A stretch of DNA of 64,000 nt. Source: SMWN01 sp965261165 (GTDB taxonomy: Bacteria > Pseudomonadota > Gammaproteobacteria > Eutrophobiales > Eutrophobiaceae). A program made the translations under genes and the position numbers. Of the stretch, positions 37,921 to 46,645 are shown piece by piece. The notes below the pieces were generated by a model. It did no database searches. It was given only the letters and a program-made list of their open reading frames with translations, and was not told where the DNA came from. The stretch is from the NCBI GenBank assembly GCA_965261165.1, contig OZ253445.1, forward strand, positions 682,001 through 746,000, in the 5' to 3' direction. Every line of letters starts with the position of its first letter. Positions within the stretch are counted from its first letter, which is position 1.

Positions 37921-38343
37921 TTAATCTATATCTGGTTCATCCAGAGTCTCTGCATAACCTAATGCCAGTGGCACATCTTCAGAAGCCTGCGTATGTACAA
38001 GCTTGCCATTCACCTCTGCACCCACAGCCATCTCAATTAGATTATAGTACACATTTCCTGCGACACGTGCCTTCAATGCAAGTTCAACATGCTCTCCTCC
38101 GTGAACATCACCAATAACAACGCCGTTTAACACAACAAAAGGGGCTCTTACCTCACCTTCAATAGTTCCATTTTCACTCAGTTGAACTAATGATTTTCCG
38201 TCATTTTCTGCAATAACATTGCCTTTTATTGTACCTTCAATATGTAATCCGCCAGTAAATTTAACATCACCAGACACCTGACTTCGAGGCCCAACCAAAG
38301 TATCTATACGCGTGGTCTTTTTATTTTTACCTTTACCCAACAT
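37921..38343 (-). CDS. Bactofilin (polymer-forming cytoskeletal protein)
   Basis: Bactofilins polymerise into filaments that scaffold cell-wall or polar functions. The 140-residue protein has the bactofilin repeat region TLVGPRSQVSGDVKFTGGLH, GTIKGNVIA, GTIEGEVRAPFVVLNGVVIG and ELALKARVAGNVYY, forming a beta-helix. No membrane segment. It lies between erpA and a DUF6776 gene, an arrangement conserved in many gammaproteobacteria. Confidence 0.92.
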   Translation of the reverse strand: MLGKGKNKKTTRIDTLVGPRSQVSGDVKFTGGLHIEGTIKGNVIAENDGKSLVQLSENGTIEGEVRAPFVVLNGVVIGDVHGGEHVELALKARVAGNVYYNLIEMAVGAEVNGKLVHTQASEDVPLALGYAETLDEPDID

Positions 38344-38357
38344 CTAAAATTCCTCCT

Positions 38358-39086
38358 CTAATGCTCCATCGCTTCTGCCCAATCAAAAATACGCTCCATT
38401 TCAGGAATCGTTTCCTTACCCTTCTGACGAGCCCGGACTATCACTCTGTGAGCAACAAAGCCCTCAGGCAACATGATACTGCCCTCAATACGTTCAAAAC
38501 TGCTCAACTTGAAGGTTAATAATAATGACTTTGACAGCGTCAGATCACGAATATCAATGGTTCTAGGGGCATCATCCTGAACACCCTCCAATAGTATTGA
38601 TACTCTACCCACCGCTACTTTATCACTTTTTGAGACATGGGTTAATATGAGCTTGAAATAATAACTTCTGGGTTGCGATGTTTCTTCAATACTCAGTCCC
38701 TGTATACTTAGACCTCTGGACTCACCAGCCGAAGCCATAATACCCTGGTAAAATTCAAGTTCTTTCTTCAGCTTATAAATTTTATCCTGCTGCTTAATCA
38801 TTTCTCCTTGAAGATTTGTCATAGTTTGCCTTTCTATTTGAGCTGTCCTTTCAAACATAACAATGTGTTCTTCCAAATTTACAATCGTATTGCTCATTAA
38901 TTTGTTTTCTTGCCACAGTTCTCTATTCTTTTTAGCCTCAATAAGACTTGATTTAATGTACGGCCATTGACTCCCATCAAGAAGAATCCATGTCGTTATT
39001 GTTATTACCGCACAGGAGGCAACAATAACAGCAAAGATATGTAATGGGCTGTGATATTTAATTACGAGTTTTCTTGAGAAACTCAC
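38358..39086 (-). CDS. DUF6776 family inner-membrane protein
   Basis: A 242-residue protein with one membrane helix near residues 15-38 (LHIFAVIVASCAVITITTWI), a coiled coil (about 55-115, ELWQENKLMSNTIVNLEEHI type heptads) and a C-terminal domain with YYFKLILTHVSKSDKVAVGR and HRVIVRARQKG. The family has no known function, but its place beside bactofilin suggests a link with that scaffold; this is inference from order only. Confidence 0.8.
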   Translation of the reverse strand: MSFSRKLVIKYHSPLHIFAVIVASCAVITITTWILLDGSQWPYIKSSLIEAKKNRELWQENKLMSNTIVNLEEHIVMFERTAQIERQTMTNLQGEMIKQQDKIYKLKKELEFYQGIMASAGESRGLSIQGLSIEETSQPRSYYFKLILTHVSKSDKVAVGRVSILLEGVQDDAPRTIDIRDLTLSKSLLLTFKLSSFERIEGSIMLPEGFVAHRVIVRARQKGKETIPEMERIFDWAEAMEH

Positions 39087-39145
39087 ACTTAAACACTCTT
39101 ATTCAGAAATTTCATTGTTACAAGAATTTTTAAAAATGATTTTAC

Positions 39146-40198
39146 TTATGGGTGAAGTGCTGGAAGATTAAGCCCTGACAACTCATTCAGACCAAATATA
39201 ATGTTCATGTTCTGAATCGCCTGACCCGCAGCCCCTTTCACAAGATTATCAATAACTGATAAAATAACAAGTTTGTCACTATCTTGTGATTGACTTACTG
39301 CGATTCGACACATGTTTGTTCCTCGTACTCCACGGGTATCAGGTTGTGACCCATTCGGGAGGACATCGACAAAGGGTTCATTAATATAACGGCTGGTGTA
39401 AATATCAGTGACCTCAAGATCCAACTGCTTCAAGTTCGCATAAAGCGTGACAAATATACCTCGCACCATTGGCACCAAATGCGGAATAAAAGTGATATCC
39501 ACTGCCTGTTCTGAGTACAGGCTTAATGTTTGACAAATCTCAGGCAAATGCCGATGACCAGAAACACCATATGCCTTAAAATTTTCACTGGCTTCACTAA
39601 AAAGACTGCCCACGGCTGCCTTACGCCCAGCACCGCTTACGCCTGACTTGACATCGGCAATCAAGGAATTTAAATCAACAATACCTTTTTCCAATAAAGG
39701 CAATAGTCCAAGAGAAACTGCGGTAGGATAACACCCAGGATTGGCAACCAGATCAGCTTTGGCAATCTGTTCGCGATTGATTTCTGGCAAACCATAAATA
39801 GCAGTTTCTAACAATTCCGGTGCGGCATGTTCAACTCCATACCAATACTGCCATTGTTCGGCATCCTGCAAACGAAAGTCAGCTGACAAATCAATAATCT
39901 TTACATTAGCATCTAACAATTCAGGGATCTTGTACATGGATGTCGCATGCGGCGTAGCGAAAAATACCACATCGCATTTAGTCAAGGCAGGTGAATCATG
40001 CTCAGCAAATTTTAGATCCAGATATCCAGATAAACTTGGGAAAACATTAGTCACGTATTGGTCTTCCTCGGAATTTGAAGTCACTACATGAATATCAACT
40101 TGTTCATGTCCCACTAACAGGCGTAACAATTCAACACCGGTATAACCCGTCGCTCCAACAATACCCACTTTCAAAATTTTGCCACTCACTACACGCAC
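39146..40198 (-). CDS. argC: N-acetyl-gamma-glutamyl-phosphate reductase
   Basis: NADPH-dependent third step of arginine synthesis. The 350-residue chain has the Rossmann motif VGIVGATGYTGVELLRLL near 12-29, the catalytic cysteine in ANPGCYPTAVSLGLLPLL near 155, and the active-site region SGHRHLPEICQ near 215. The start at 40198 gives a few extra residues (MRVVSGKI) ahead of the usual LKVGIVGATG. A clear ribosome binding site is not obvious. Confidence 0.96.
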   Translation of the reverse strand: MRVVSGKILKVGIVGATGYTGVELLRLLVGHEQVDIHVVTSNSEEDQYVTNVFPSLSGYLDLKFAEHDSPALTKCDVVFFATPHATSMYKIPELLDANVKIIDLSADFRLQDAEQWQYWYGVEHAAPELLETAIYGLPEINREQIAKADLVANPGCYPTAVSLGLLPLLEKGIVDLNSLIADVKSGVSGAGRKAAVGSLFSEASENFKAYGVSGHRHLPEICQTLSLYSEQAVDITFIPHLVPMVRGIFVTLYANLKQLDLEVTDIYTSRYINEPFVDVLPNGSQPDTRGVRGTNMCRIAVSQSQDSDKLVILSVIDNLVKGAAGQAIQNMNIIFGLNELSGLNLPALHP

Positions 40199-40870
40199 AC
40201 CTGCTTTTCTAAAACTTACTAAAATTCGTTATTGTCAATCGCGGATTTAACTCAAGCGAACCTTATCTTGCTATCAATGCGACACCAGTTGCTAGGTTTG
40301 TTTTTGGCGATGACCTCGACAACCATGATTGCGATTTAATTCACGGGAGATTGTTGATCTATTAACACCGACAATATGGGATGTCTCACTTTGGTCATAT
40401 CCTGCTTTCATATATGTTGATATTTGCTATCGTTGTTCCTAGGTAAACTGTGTATCGTGCCTCATACTTTTATTGGCTAGAGTAAACGGCAGCCTGCCCC
40501 TAAACCGTATAATTGAGTTGCACTTACAAGCTGAATTCACCAAATAAAAATTAAAGAAAGCGGCCACGGCCTCTTTTTCAGAAAGTGCTGTATCGTCACT
40601 TATATCATAATAAATATTCTCAATGAAACAGATGAATAGGCTATATATTTCATAATTCGGGCGAATACTAGCCGATTTTAGTGCCAAAGAAAATATTACA
40701 GCCCTGAATACCGCAAATTTGAATATCTCTGAAGTGGCTCCACAATTTATTCATTGAAAGAAGAACGAATATGCTTTTGGCCAGTCGAAACAGACAATTG
40801 CCTTCTAATGTTGCGCTAAAATAATAAAACTGCAAATGAAATTATTTACCAGCCTGATAATTGACCCTAA
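40199..40870. other. Intergenic region without recognised content
   Basis: About 670 bases between divergent argC and the thioredoxin-like gene. The longest frame (40439-40687, minus) has no family likeness and no good ribosome binding site. I see no hairpin array or mobile element ends. Confidence 0.5.
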
Positions 40871-41419
40871 ATGAAAAAGCGATCTCTGCTTACAATCCCT
40901 CTTATCGTGGGATTTATAACCGCTGTTGTCTGGTTATGGTTCTCGCCGAGTGGAATTAGTCAGGCGCCCAATATCAAGCTTACCATCACCGATGGAACAA
41001 GCATCGATCTGGATGAACTGCAAGGCAAGCCAGTCTTAATAACCTTTTGGGCAACTTCCTGTATCGGCTGCGTTCGTGAAATGCCGCACTTGATTGCACT
41101 TTATAACGAGCTTGCTGATGATGGCCTGGAAATCATTGGTATTGCCATGCCCTATGACCCCCCTAATCGGGTGGTTAAAATGATTTCTGAAAGAGAAATT
41201 CCCTACCCCATCGCCATCGATATTGAAGGCAAGGCGGTGGTTGCTTTTGGTGATGTTCTGGTTACTCCAACATCATTTCTAATCGCACCAGATGGTACAA
41301 TTGTCAAACACACGATCGGTGAAATGGATATGAATGAACTACGTGACTCAATAATCTCAATGTTGCCAAATCAAAACATAGTCACCGACTTAAACTCAAC
41401 CGCTGCACCTTCAACCTGA
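40871..41419 (+). CDS. TlpA/ResA-like thioredoxin-fold protein
   Basis: Membrane-anchored periplasmic thiol-disulfide protein. An N-terminal signal anchor (LLTIPLIVGFITAVVWLWF) is followed by the redoxin fold with VLITFWATSCIGCVREMP near residues 56-73; CIGC is the active site, and TPTSFLIAPDG near 135 has the cis-proline. 182 residues. Such proteins reduce cysteines for cytochrome c assembly or other envelope proteins; the substrate is unknown. It is followed 16 bases later by hemJ. Confidence 0.9.
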   Translation: MKKRSLLTIPLIVGFITAVVWLWFSPSGISQAPNIKLTITDGTSIDLDELQGKPVLITFWATSCIGCVREMPHLIALYNELADDGLEIIGIAMPYDPPNRVVKMISEREIPYPIAIDIEGKAVVAFGDVLVTPTSFLIAPDGTIVKHTIGEMDMNELRDSIISMLPNQNIVTDLNSTAAPST

Positions 41420-41435
41420 CTTAAATCTTTACGTC

Positions 41436-41861
41436 ATGCTTTGGCTTAAAGCCTTACATTTAATATTTATGGTGACTTGGTTCGCGGGACTGTTCTATTT
41501 ACCACGACTTTTTGTCTATCACGCTATGAGTGAAGATCAGGCAAGCATTGATCTCTTCAAAATCATGGAACGCAAGCTGTTCTTTGGCATCATGACCCCA
41601 GGCGCAATCCTTACCATAACCTTTGGTTTTGGGGTATTATTCGCTAATGGTTGGGAAACTTATGCAGGAGTGCTATGGCTTCATATAAAACTGGCTTTAG
41701 TAGCTGTGCTGCTCATCTATCACATCTACTGCGGAAAATTATTACTGGATTTTAAACATGACCGTAACCAGCACAGTCATCTGTTTTATCGCTGGCTAAA
41801 TGAATTCCCAGTTCTGGTCCTAGTTGCAATTATCATTTTGGCAGTTGTCAGACCTTTCTAA
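41436..41861 (+). CDS. hemJ: Protoporphyrinogen IX oxidase HemJ
   Basis: Membrane enzyme that oxidises protoporphyrinogen IX to protoporphyrin IX in haem synthesis. The 141-residue protein has four membrane helices; the first holds LKALHLIFMVTWFAGLFYLP with the functional His near residue 8, and RLFVYHAM follows. WLHIKLALVAVLLIYHIYCG near 81 is the third helix with another conserved region. Its stop codon overlaps the end of the rubredoxin gene, which comes from the other strand. Confidence 0.95.
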   Translation: MLWLKALHLIFMVTWFAGLFYLPRLFVYHAMSEDQASIDLFKIMERKLFFGIMTPGAILTITFGFGVLFANGWETYAGVLWLHIKLALVAVLLIYHIYCGKLLLDFKHDRNQHSHLFYRWLNEFPVLVLVAIIILAVVRPF

Positions 41862-42022
41862 ATCTCTATCATCTCAAAGTCTGCTTTGGTCGCAGCACAT
41901 TCAGGGCAAACCCAGTCCTCAGGAATATCTTTCCATTTGGTTCCTGCCTCAATTCCGTCTTCGGGCCAGCCTTTTTCTTCTTCATAAACAAAACCACAAA
42001 TTGCACACATATATTGTTTCAT
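41858..42022 (-). CDS. rubA: Rubredoxin
   Basis: Small one-iron electron carrier. Fifty-four residues: MKQYMCAICGFVYEEEKGWP, GIEAGTKWKDIPEDWVCPEC then AATKADFEMIEI. The two CxxC pairs (CAIC and CPEC) bind the iron; GxxPGT is changed to EAGT but the fold signature is clear. It is too short for a default ORF cut-off, which is why it is easily missed. It converges with hemJ and is divergent from thiD. Confidence 0.95.
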   Translation of the reverse strand: MKQYMCAICGFVYEEEKGWPEDGIEAGTKWKDIPEDWVCPECAATKADFEMIEI

Positions 42023-42085
42023 TAGATTGTCCTTCATACCAAAATTATAGATTCTGCATACTATAACAACCTAGACTCATTTAGA

Positions 42086-42880
42086 ATGATGGCCATGAAT
42101 AAACAATCGCTGAGCAAACCCGTTGTCTTGGTACTGGCAGGACATGATCCTTCCGCAGGCGCTGGCATTCAGGCAGATATTGAAACGCTGGCAGCACACG
42201 GATGTGTTGCAACCTCAATCATCACATCTTTGACCGCACAAAACACACAATGCTTTTCTCATCATATTGCCCAAACCAGAGAAAATTTTCTCACTCAAGG
42301 CAAGCTCGTGCTTGAGGATATCAAGATAGATGCCTGCAAGATTGGAGCCATTGGTTCTCCTGATCTTATCCGTGCGACCCATGAATTAATTATCGATAAA
42401 CCATTCCCTATAGTGCTTGATCCCATCCTGCAATCAACAACAGGCCATAAGTTTTTGAATGAAGAGATGTGTGCTTTGCTTTGCGAGCTTGTCTTGCCCA
42501 TGACAACAATCATCACGCCGAATCGTGACGAAGCAATACAATTAACGGGAGAGCTAGATCTACAATCAGCCGCCGAAAAACTGTTTGAGATGGGTTGTAA
42601 AAATATTCTGATCACAGATGCAGAAGACTCTGAAACAAAAATTATTAATCATCTTTATCCAGCAAACGAGCAGGCTAAAATATTTATCTATGATCGTTTG
42701 TCTGGAAATTATCATGGTTCAGGTTGCACGCTAGCCTCTGCAATCAGTGCGAATCTTGCTAAAGATATTGAACCCATCCTGGCCATTGAACAAGCACAGG
42801 AATACACCTGGAATAGCCTTAAGCACGGCTTGCAAATTGGCAGCAGTCAATTACATCCGAATCGTTTCTATAAAAATTAA
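42086..42880 (+). CDS. thiD: Hydroxymethylpyrimidine/phosphomethylpyrimidine kinase
   Basis: Phosphorylates HMP and HMP-P for thiamine synthesis. The 264-residue chain has VLVLAGHDPSAGAGIQADIE near 14-33 (substrate loop) and SGNYHGSGCTLASAISANLA near 219-238 (anion hole and catalytic region). The GSGC is the ribokinase-family signature. Two starts are possible: 42086, or ATG 42095. thiE begins 6 bases after the stop, so the pair is an operon with hemL. Confidence 0.95.
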   Translation: MMAMNKQSLSKPVVLVLAGHDPSAGAGIQADIETLAAHGCVATSIITSLTAQNTQCFSHHIAQTRENFLTQGKLVLEDIKIDACKIGAIGSPDLIRATHELIIDKPFPIVLDPILQSTTGHKFLNEEMCALLCELVLPMTTIITPNRDEAIQLTGELDLQSAAEKLFEMGCKNILITDAEDSETKIINHLYPANEQAKIFIYDRLSGNYHGSGCTLASAISANLAKDIEPILAIEQAQEYTWNSLKHGLQIGSSQLHPNRFYKN

Positions 42881-42886
42881 TCGATC

Positions 42887-43519
42887 ATGAATTCCGAGAT
42901 GAAAGGCCTTTATGCAATCACAGATACGGCTAACTATAGCTCTCAAGTCATGTTATCCAAGACCGAAGAAATCTTACTCGCAGGCGCAAAGGTTCTGCAA
43001 TATCGAAATAAACAGGGAGATAAAAACATACGTATTACGGAGGCGAGACAACTCCACGATTTATGTCGACAACATTCAGTCCCCTTGATTATCAACGATG
43101 ATATTGCCCTCGCAATTCAAGTGGGTGCCGATGGGATACATTTAGGCAGGAGTGATTCATCCATTTCCGCCGCGCGCAAACAATTGGGATGTAAGGCAAT
43201 CATTGGCTGTTCCTGTTATAACGATTTAGATCGCGCATATAATGCAGTCAATAACGGTGCTGATTATATTGCTTTCGGAACTTTCTTCCCTTCTCCCACG
43301 AAACCTGATGCCGTCAAAGCAATGCCAGAACTCATTAGTCAGACAAAAGAGAAATATGATCTTCCTGTAGTTGCCATCGGCGGCATTACCACTGAGAATG
43401 GGCAATCTTTGATTAATGCGGGTGCTGATATGCTGGCTGTTGTTAGTGACCTATATGCGTCTGATGACCCTTCTAACAAGACAAAAAAATACATTAATTT
43501 ATTTACGATAGACTCATGA
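42887..43519 (+). CDS. thiE: Thiamine-phosphate synthase
   Basis: Joins HMP-PP and thiazole phosphate to thiamine phosphate. The 210-residue TIM barrel has GLYAITDT near 6, VLQYRNKQGDKN near 36, LIINDDIALAIQVGADGIHL near 70-89, GADYIAFGTFFPSPTKP near 123 and VVAIGGITTENGQSLI near 160, all standard. It overlaps hemL by 4 bases (ATGA). Confidence 0.96.
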   Translation: MNSEMKGLYAITDTANYSSQVMLSKTEEILLAGAKVLQYRNKQGDKNIRITEARQLHDLCRQHSVPLIINDDIALAIQVGADGIHLGRSDSSISAARKQLGCKAIIGCSCYNDLDRAYNAVNNGADYIAFGTFFPSPTKPDAVKAMPELISQTKEKYDLPVVAIGGITTENGQSLINAGADMLAVVSDLYASDDPSNKTKKYINLFTIDS

Positions 43520-44805
43520 CAAAGGATTTATTTAAAGCTGCACAAAAATATATCCCTGGTGGTGTCAATTCACCCGTCCGCGCATTCAAATCGGTGGGGG
43601 GTGACCCTATATTTCTATCCAGAGCGCAGGGTGCTTATGTTTATGATAGCGATGGTAAACAATATATTGACTACGTGGGCTCATGGGGCCCCATGGTGCT
43701 GGGGCATGCTCATCCAGATGTCATTAAGGCAGTACAGGAAACTGCAGTCAATGGACTGAGTTTTGGTGCGCCAACAGAACTCGAAACACAAATGGCCAAC
43801 AAAATTTGTGAATTGATGCCATCAATCAAGAAAGTTCGCATGGTTAATTCAGGTACAGAGGCCGCCATGAGTGCGATACGTCTGGCACGAGGTTTTACCG
43901 GTAGAGACAAGATAGTTAAATTTGAGGGTTGTTACCATGGGCACGCAGATTCACTTTTAGTAAAAGCAGGTTCAGGGGCATTAACACTGGGCGTGCCGAC
44001 CTCACCCGGCATCCCTGCAAACCTCGCCCAGCACACGATCACCTTAGACTATAACAATCCAGAACAAGTTGAAGATCTGTTTAATAAGATGGGAGATAAA
44101 ATCGCGGCCATTATCGTGGAACCGATTGCTGGCAATATGAATTGCGTCCCCGGCACACAGGAATTTCTTGAGCTATTACGTTGTGCCTGCGATCAACATC
44201 AGAGCGTGCTTATCTTTGATGAAGTCATGTCTGGCTTCCGGGTTGCACTCGGTGGTGCGCAATCAATCTATAATATCACTCCTGACCTAACCGTATTAGG
44301 CAAGATTATCGGTGGCGGTATGCCAGTAGGTGCTTTTGGCGGTCATGAAGACATTATGAACCACATTGCCCCAGACGGCCCGGTCTATCAAGCAGGTACA
44401 CTTTCCGGTAACCCCGTTGCTATGAGCGCAGGACTCACGACACTAAACCTGATCTCGAAAGCAAATTTCTTTGAAGAATTAACAGAGACAACTAACTCCC
44501 TAGTGAATGTCCTGCAAAAAAAAGCTGACGCGGTTGGAATTCCATTTACCACCAATTCAGTCGGCGGCATGTTTGGACTCTTCTTTTCAAATGAAGGAAA
44601 TGTTGACTCTTTTGATAAGGTGATGAATTGTAATACAGAGCATTTTAATCAATTCTTTCATGGCATGTTAGGCAAAGGAATCTATATGCCCCCCTCGTCA
44701 TTTGAAACAAGCTTCATGTCCAGCGTCCATACAGACACTGTTATAAAGGCAACAATAAATAGCTTCGAAAAAGTAATAAAGAAAATAGATAGAGGGTCAA
44801 TCTAG
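43516..44805 (+). CDS. hemL: Glutamate-1-semialdehyde 2,1-aminomutase
   Basis: PLP enzyme that makes 5-aminolevulinate, the first dedicated haem precursor, from glutamate semialdehyde. The 429-residue protein has IPGGVNSPVRAF near 13, NSGTEAAMSAIRLARG near 121, FDEVMSGFRV near 234 and the PLP lysine in VLGKIIGGGMPVGAFGG near 264. The thiD-thiE-hemL order is common in gammaproteobacteria. Expression is likely coupled to thiE. Confidence 0.97.
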   Translation: MTKDLFKAAQKYIPGGVNSPVRAFKSVGGDPIFLSRAQGAYVYDSDGKQYIDYVGSWGPMVLGHAHPDVIKAVQETAVNGLSFGAPTELETQMANKICELMPSIKKVRMVNSGTEAAMSAIRLARGFTGRDKIVKFEGCYHGHADSLLVKAGSGALTLGVPTSPGIPANLAQHTITLDYNNPEQVEDLFNKMGDKIAAIIVEPIAGNMNCVPGTQEFLELLRCACDQHQSVLIFDEVMSGFRVALGGAQSIYNITPDLTVLGKIIGGGMPVGAFGGHEDIMNHIAPDGPVYQAGTLSGNPVAMSAGLTTLNLISKANFFEELTETTNSLVNVLQKKADAVGIPFTTNSVGGMFGLFFSNEGNVDSFDKVMNCNTEHFNQFFHGMLGKGIYMPPSSFETSFMSSVHTDTVIKATINSFEKVIKKIDRGSI

Positions 44806-45279
44806 TTTTTCGATCAATTATACTAATCTACAGGAAGTAACCTGCAAGAGCAAAAATCGGTAAAGTCCTGCATCCGCCCTTCCAGCAATAACCTGTCATC
44901 ATCCCCGCCACCAGTTTCTTGCCGTTCGCCGAACAGGTCGAGGGCAAACGCAACATCCAGTTGCCAGCACAAACCAAACAAGATATTTATCAACCGTATT
45001 AATATTCAGTTCACTTAAGTGCCGCTATTTGTGTTGCTGTTAAATCCAAAAAATAACTTCACTGATTGCCTGGATTTAGCCGCCAATACTCTTGAACAAT
45101 TCGCATCATATTGAAAATACTACGCTAAGGAAGACCCTAAATTAATTCTGCGGTCGTGTTCAGTTTCATTTTTTCCAATAAGTGTAAACGGCCTTGAGAG
45201 ATTGTTACCATGGCCTTTTCGCTTTAAGTTGTGAGCTCAATTAGTCAACGCAGGCATTCTTAAATTTTAAACAATTTAA
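44806..45279. other. Gap with a second IS1595 remnant and other debris
   Basis: Minus strand 45112-44983 reads ANCSRVLAAKSRQSVKLF, then LDLTATQIAAL and NINTVDKYL in shifted frames, matching the IS1595 remnant at 33110-33390. Next to it, 44831-44965 (minus) holds an open stretch with LDVAFALDLFGERQETGGGD and LLLEGRMQDFTDFC that lacks a start; family not recognised. A weak GGCC...GGCC pairing with TTTT lies near 45190-45225. Confidence 0.5.
44983..45112 (-). mobile_element. IS1595-family transposase remnant, second copy
   Basis: HTH region of the transposase in broken frames, with the sequence GTTAAATCCA and ACAAATAGCGGCACTTAAGT shared with the copy at 33.2 kb. The two are diverged, so they are old. 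Confidence 0.65.
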
Positions 45280-45783
45280 TTAATTTAATTCCAAAAGCTT
45301 TGGAAAAGTAAACATAAAATCCGTTGTCGTTAGTGGCTGATGGCAGGTTGCACAATCAAGTCCATTCTCTTTCGGTGCGCCCTGAACATCATATAAAGCA
45401 AACCCCCAATCCCCTGCGCGTTCACTGGCAGCATAATCAGCACCCCAGTCGCTACGTTTCTCCATGACGGCAACAGCGGCAAATTGCTTCTTGATGAAGA
45501 GACCATCTTTGCCAGCAATCGGTTTTCCAGCCTCATCTACTTCCGGCTTATGGATTTCCATGACGATAATAGAACCTTCAGCAAGAGTGCTGTTTTTCAT
45601 GCTATTGATTGCGATATCATTGGCATACATATCAGCAATTTGTTTGTTATTGGCACGGTTCTGAGTATTGTAATGTGTAAATGAATCCTCATAACCTTCT
45701 GGATATGACACTTGGTCATTTCGTCCGCCAGCAAAGACTGAGACCGAGATAAGCAATAATGTAAAAATGATTATTTTTTTCAT
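45280..45783 (-). CDS. Cytochrome P460 family protein
   Basis: Periplasmic c-type haem protein. The 167-residue chain starts with a Sec signal peptide (KKIIIFTLLLISVSVFAGG) and ends with the haem-binding GLDCATCHQPLTTTDFMFTF. The region WGADYAASERAGDWGFALYD is typical of P460. P460 enzymes oxidise hydroxylamine and turn up in ammonia oxidisers, methanotrophs and others; the special lysine cross-link cannot be judged from sequence alone. It stands alone on the minus strand. Confidence 0.85.
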   Translation of the reverse strand: MKKIIIFTLLLISVSVFAGGRNDQVSYPEGYEDSFTHYNTQNRANNKQIADMYANDIAINSMKNSTLAEGSIIVMEIHKPEVDEAGKPIAGKDGLFIKKQFAAVAVMEKRSDWGADYAASERAGDWGFALYDVQGAPKENGLDCATCHQPLTTTDFMFTFPKLLELN

Positions 45784-45976
45784 GACATCCTCTACAATCC
45801 AAAGTGAATAATATTAACTGAACATGACCAGCCAACCAATAACGATTTGTTTCCTGTATGTCGGACAAGCCTGATGATCCTTCATCTGCCCCCTAAGCAT
45901 GGGATGCCATCAGGAAAGCTAGTAATATAAAACCAAATCTTGGTTTTATATGGTTCACATCATCTCCTACTTTTTA

Positions 45977-46471
45977 TCAGGATAGATCTTTATCTGCCAA
46001 GTTTTCATTTGATATTAAAAGACCATCGGCATCGGCATAGATATAGTCGCCTGGACTAATGATGACATCAGCAAAACTAACGGCAACATCACGCTCGCCA
46101 ACACCTTTTTTGACACTTTTACGGGGATTGATATTTAAGGCTTTTATCCCAATAGCAATATCGGCAATCATAGCAGAATCACGAATGCAACCATAGATAA
46201 TAATCCCCACCCAGTCGTTGTTTTTGCCTAGCTCTGCCAGCATATCACCCACCAGAGCGCATTTTAATGATGCACCACCATCAACAACCAGCACCCTGCC
46301 TTCACCTGGCTCTTCAAGCGCGGCCTTGACCAGTGAATTATCTTCAAATGCCTTAACGGTTGATACTGGACCACAAAATTTCAGATTACCACCGTAATCA
46401 TTAAACATCGGGGCTGCTATCTGAAGCTTTTCTTCATATTCATCGCATAGATCGGCAGTGGCAAAAGTCAT
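45977..46471 (-). CDS. rraA: RraA family protein (RNase E inhibitor or HMG/CHA aldolase type)
   Basis: A 164-residue protein with ATADLCDEYEEKLQIAAPMF at the N-terminus, VLVVDGGASLKCALVGDMLA near 81 and GIIIYGCIRDSAMIADI near 112. The G..R.D pattern is shared by RraA (regulator of RNase E) and the metal-dependent 4-hydroxy-4-methyl-2-oxoglutarate aldolases; length fits RraA. The E. coli-like architecture favours the RNase E regulator. Confidence 0.9.
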   Translation of the reverse strand: MTFATADLCDEYEEKLQIAAPMFNDYGGNLKFCGPVSTVKAFEDNSLVKAALEEPGEGRVLVVDGGASLKCALVGDMLAELGKNNDWVGIIIYGCIRDSAMIADIAIGIKALNINPRKSVKKGVGERDVAVSFADVIISPGDYIYADADGLLISNENLADKDLS

Positions 46472-46645
46472 CTTTGTTTATTCCTATCAATACTTCTTTT
46501 GAGTTACTATTTCTTGAGACTCTGATAATACTCAGGTCTTCGATCAGCAATAGTAGTCATTTTTCAGCACAGGAAAAGCATGACCATGCAAGATAAATAA
46601 CCTATTAGAGCGGGTTTTGAAATAATTGAATTCATCTTTCTATTC

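Noticed and set aside
40439..40687. 82-codon minus-strand ORF upstream of the thioredoxin-like gene
   Set aside because: No family likeness, no ribosome binding site, composition like non-coding DNA.
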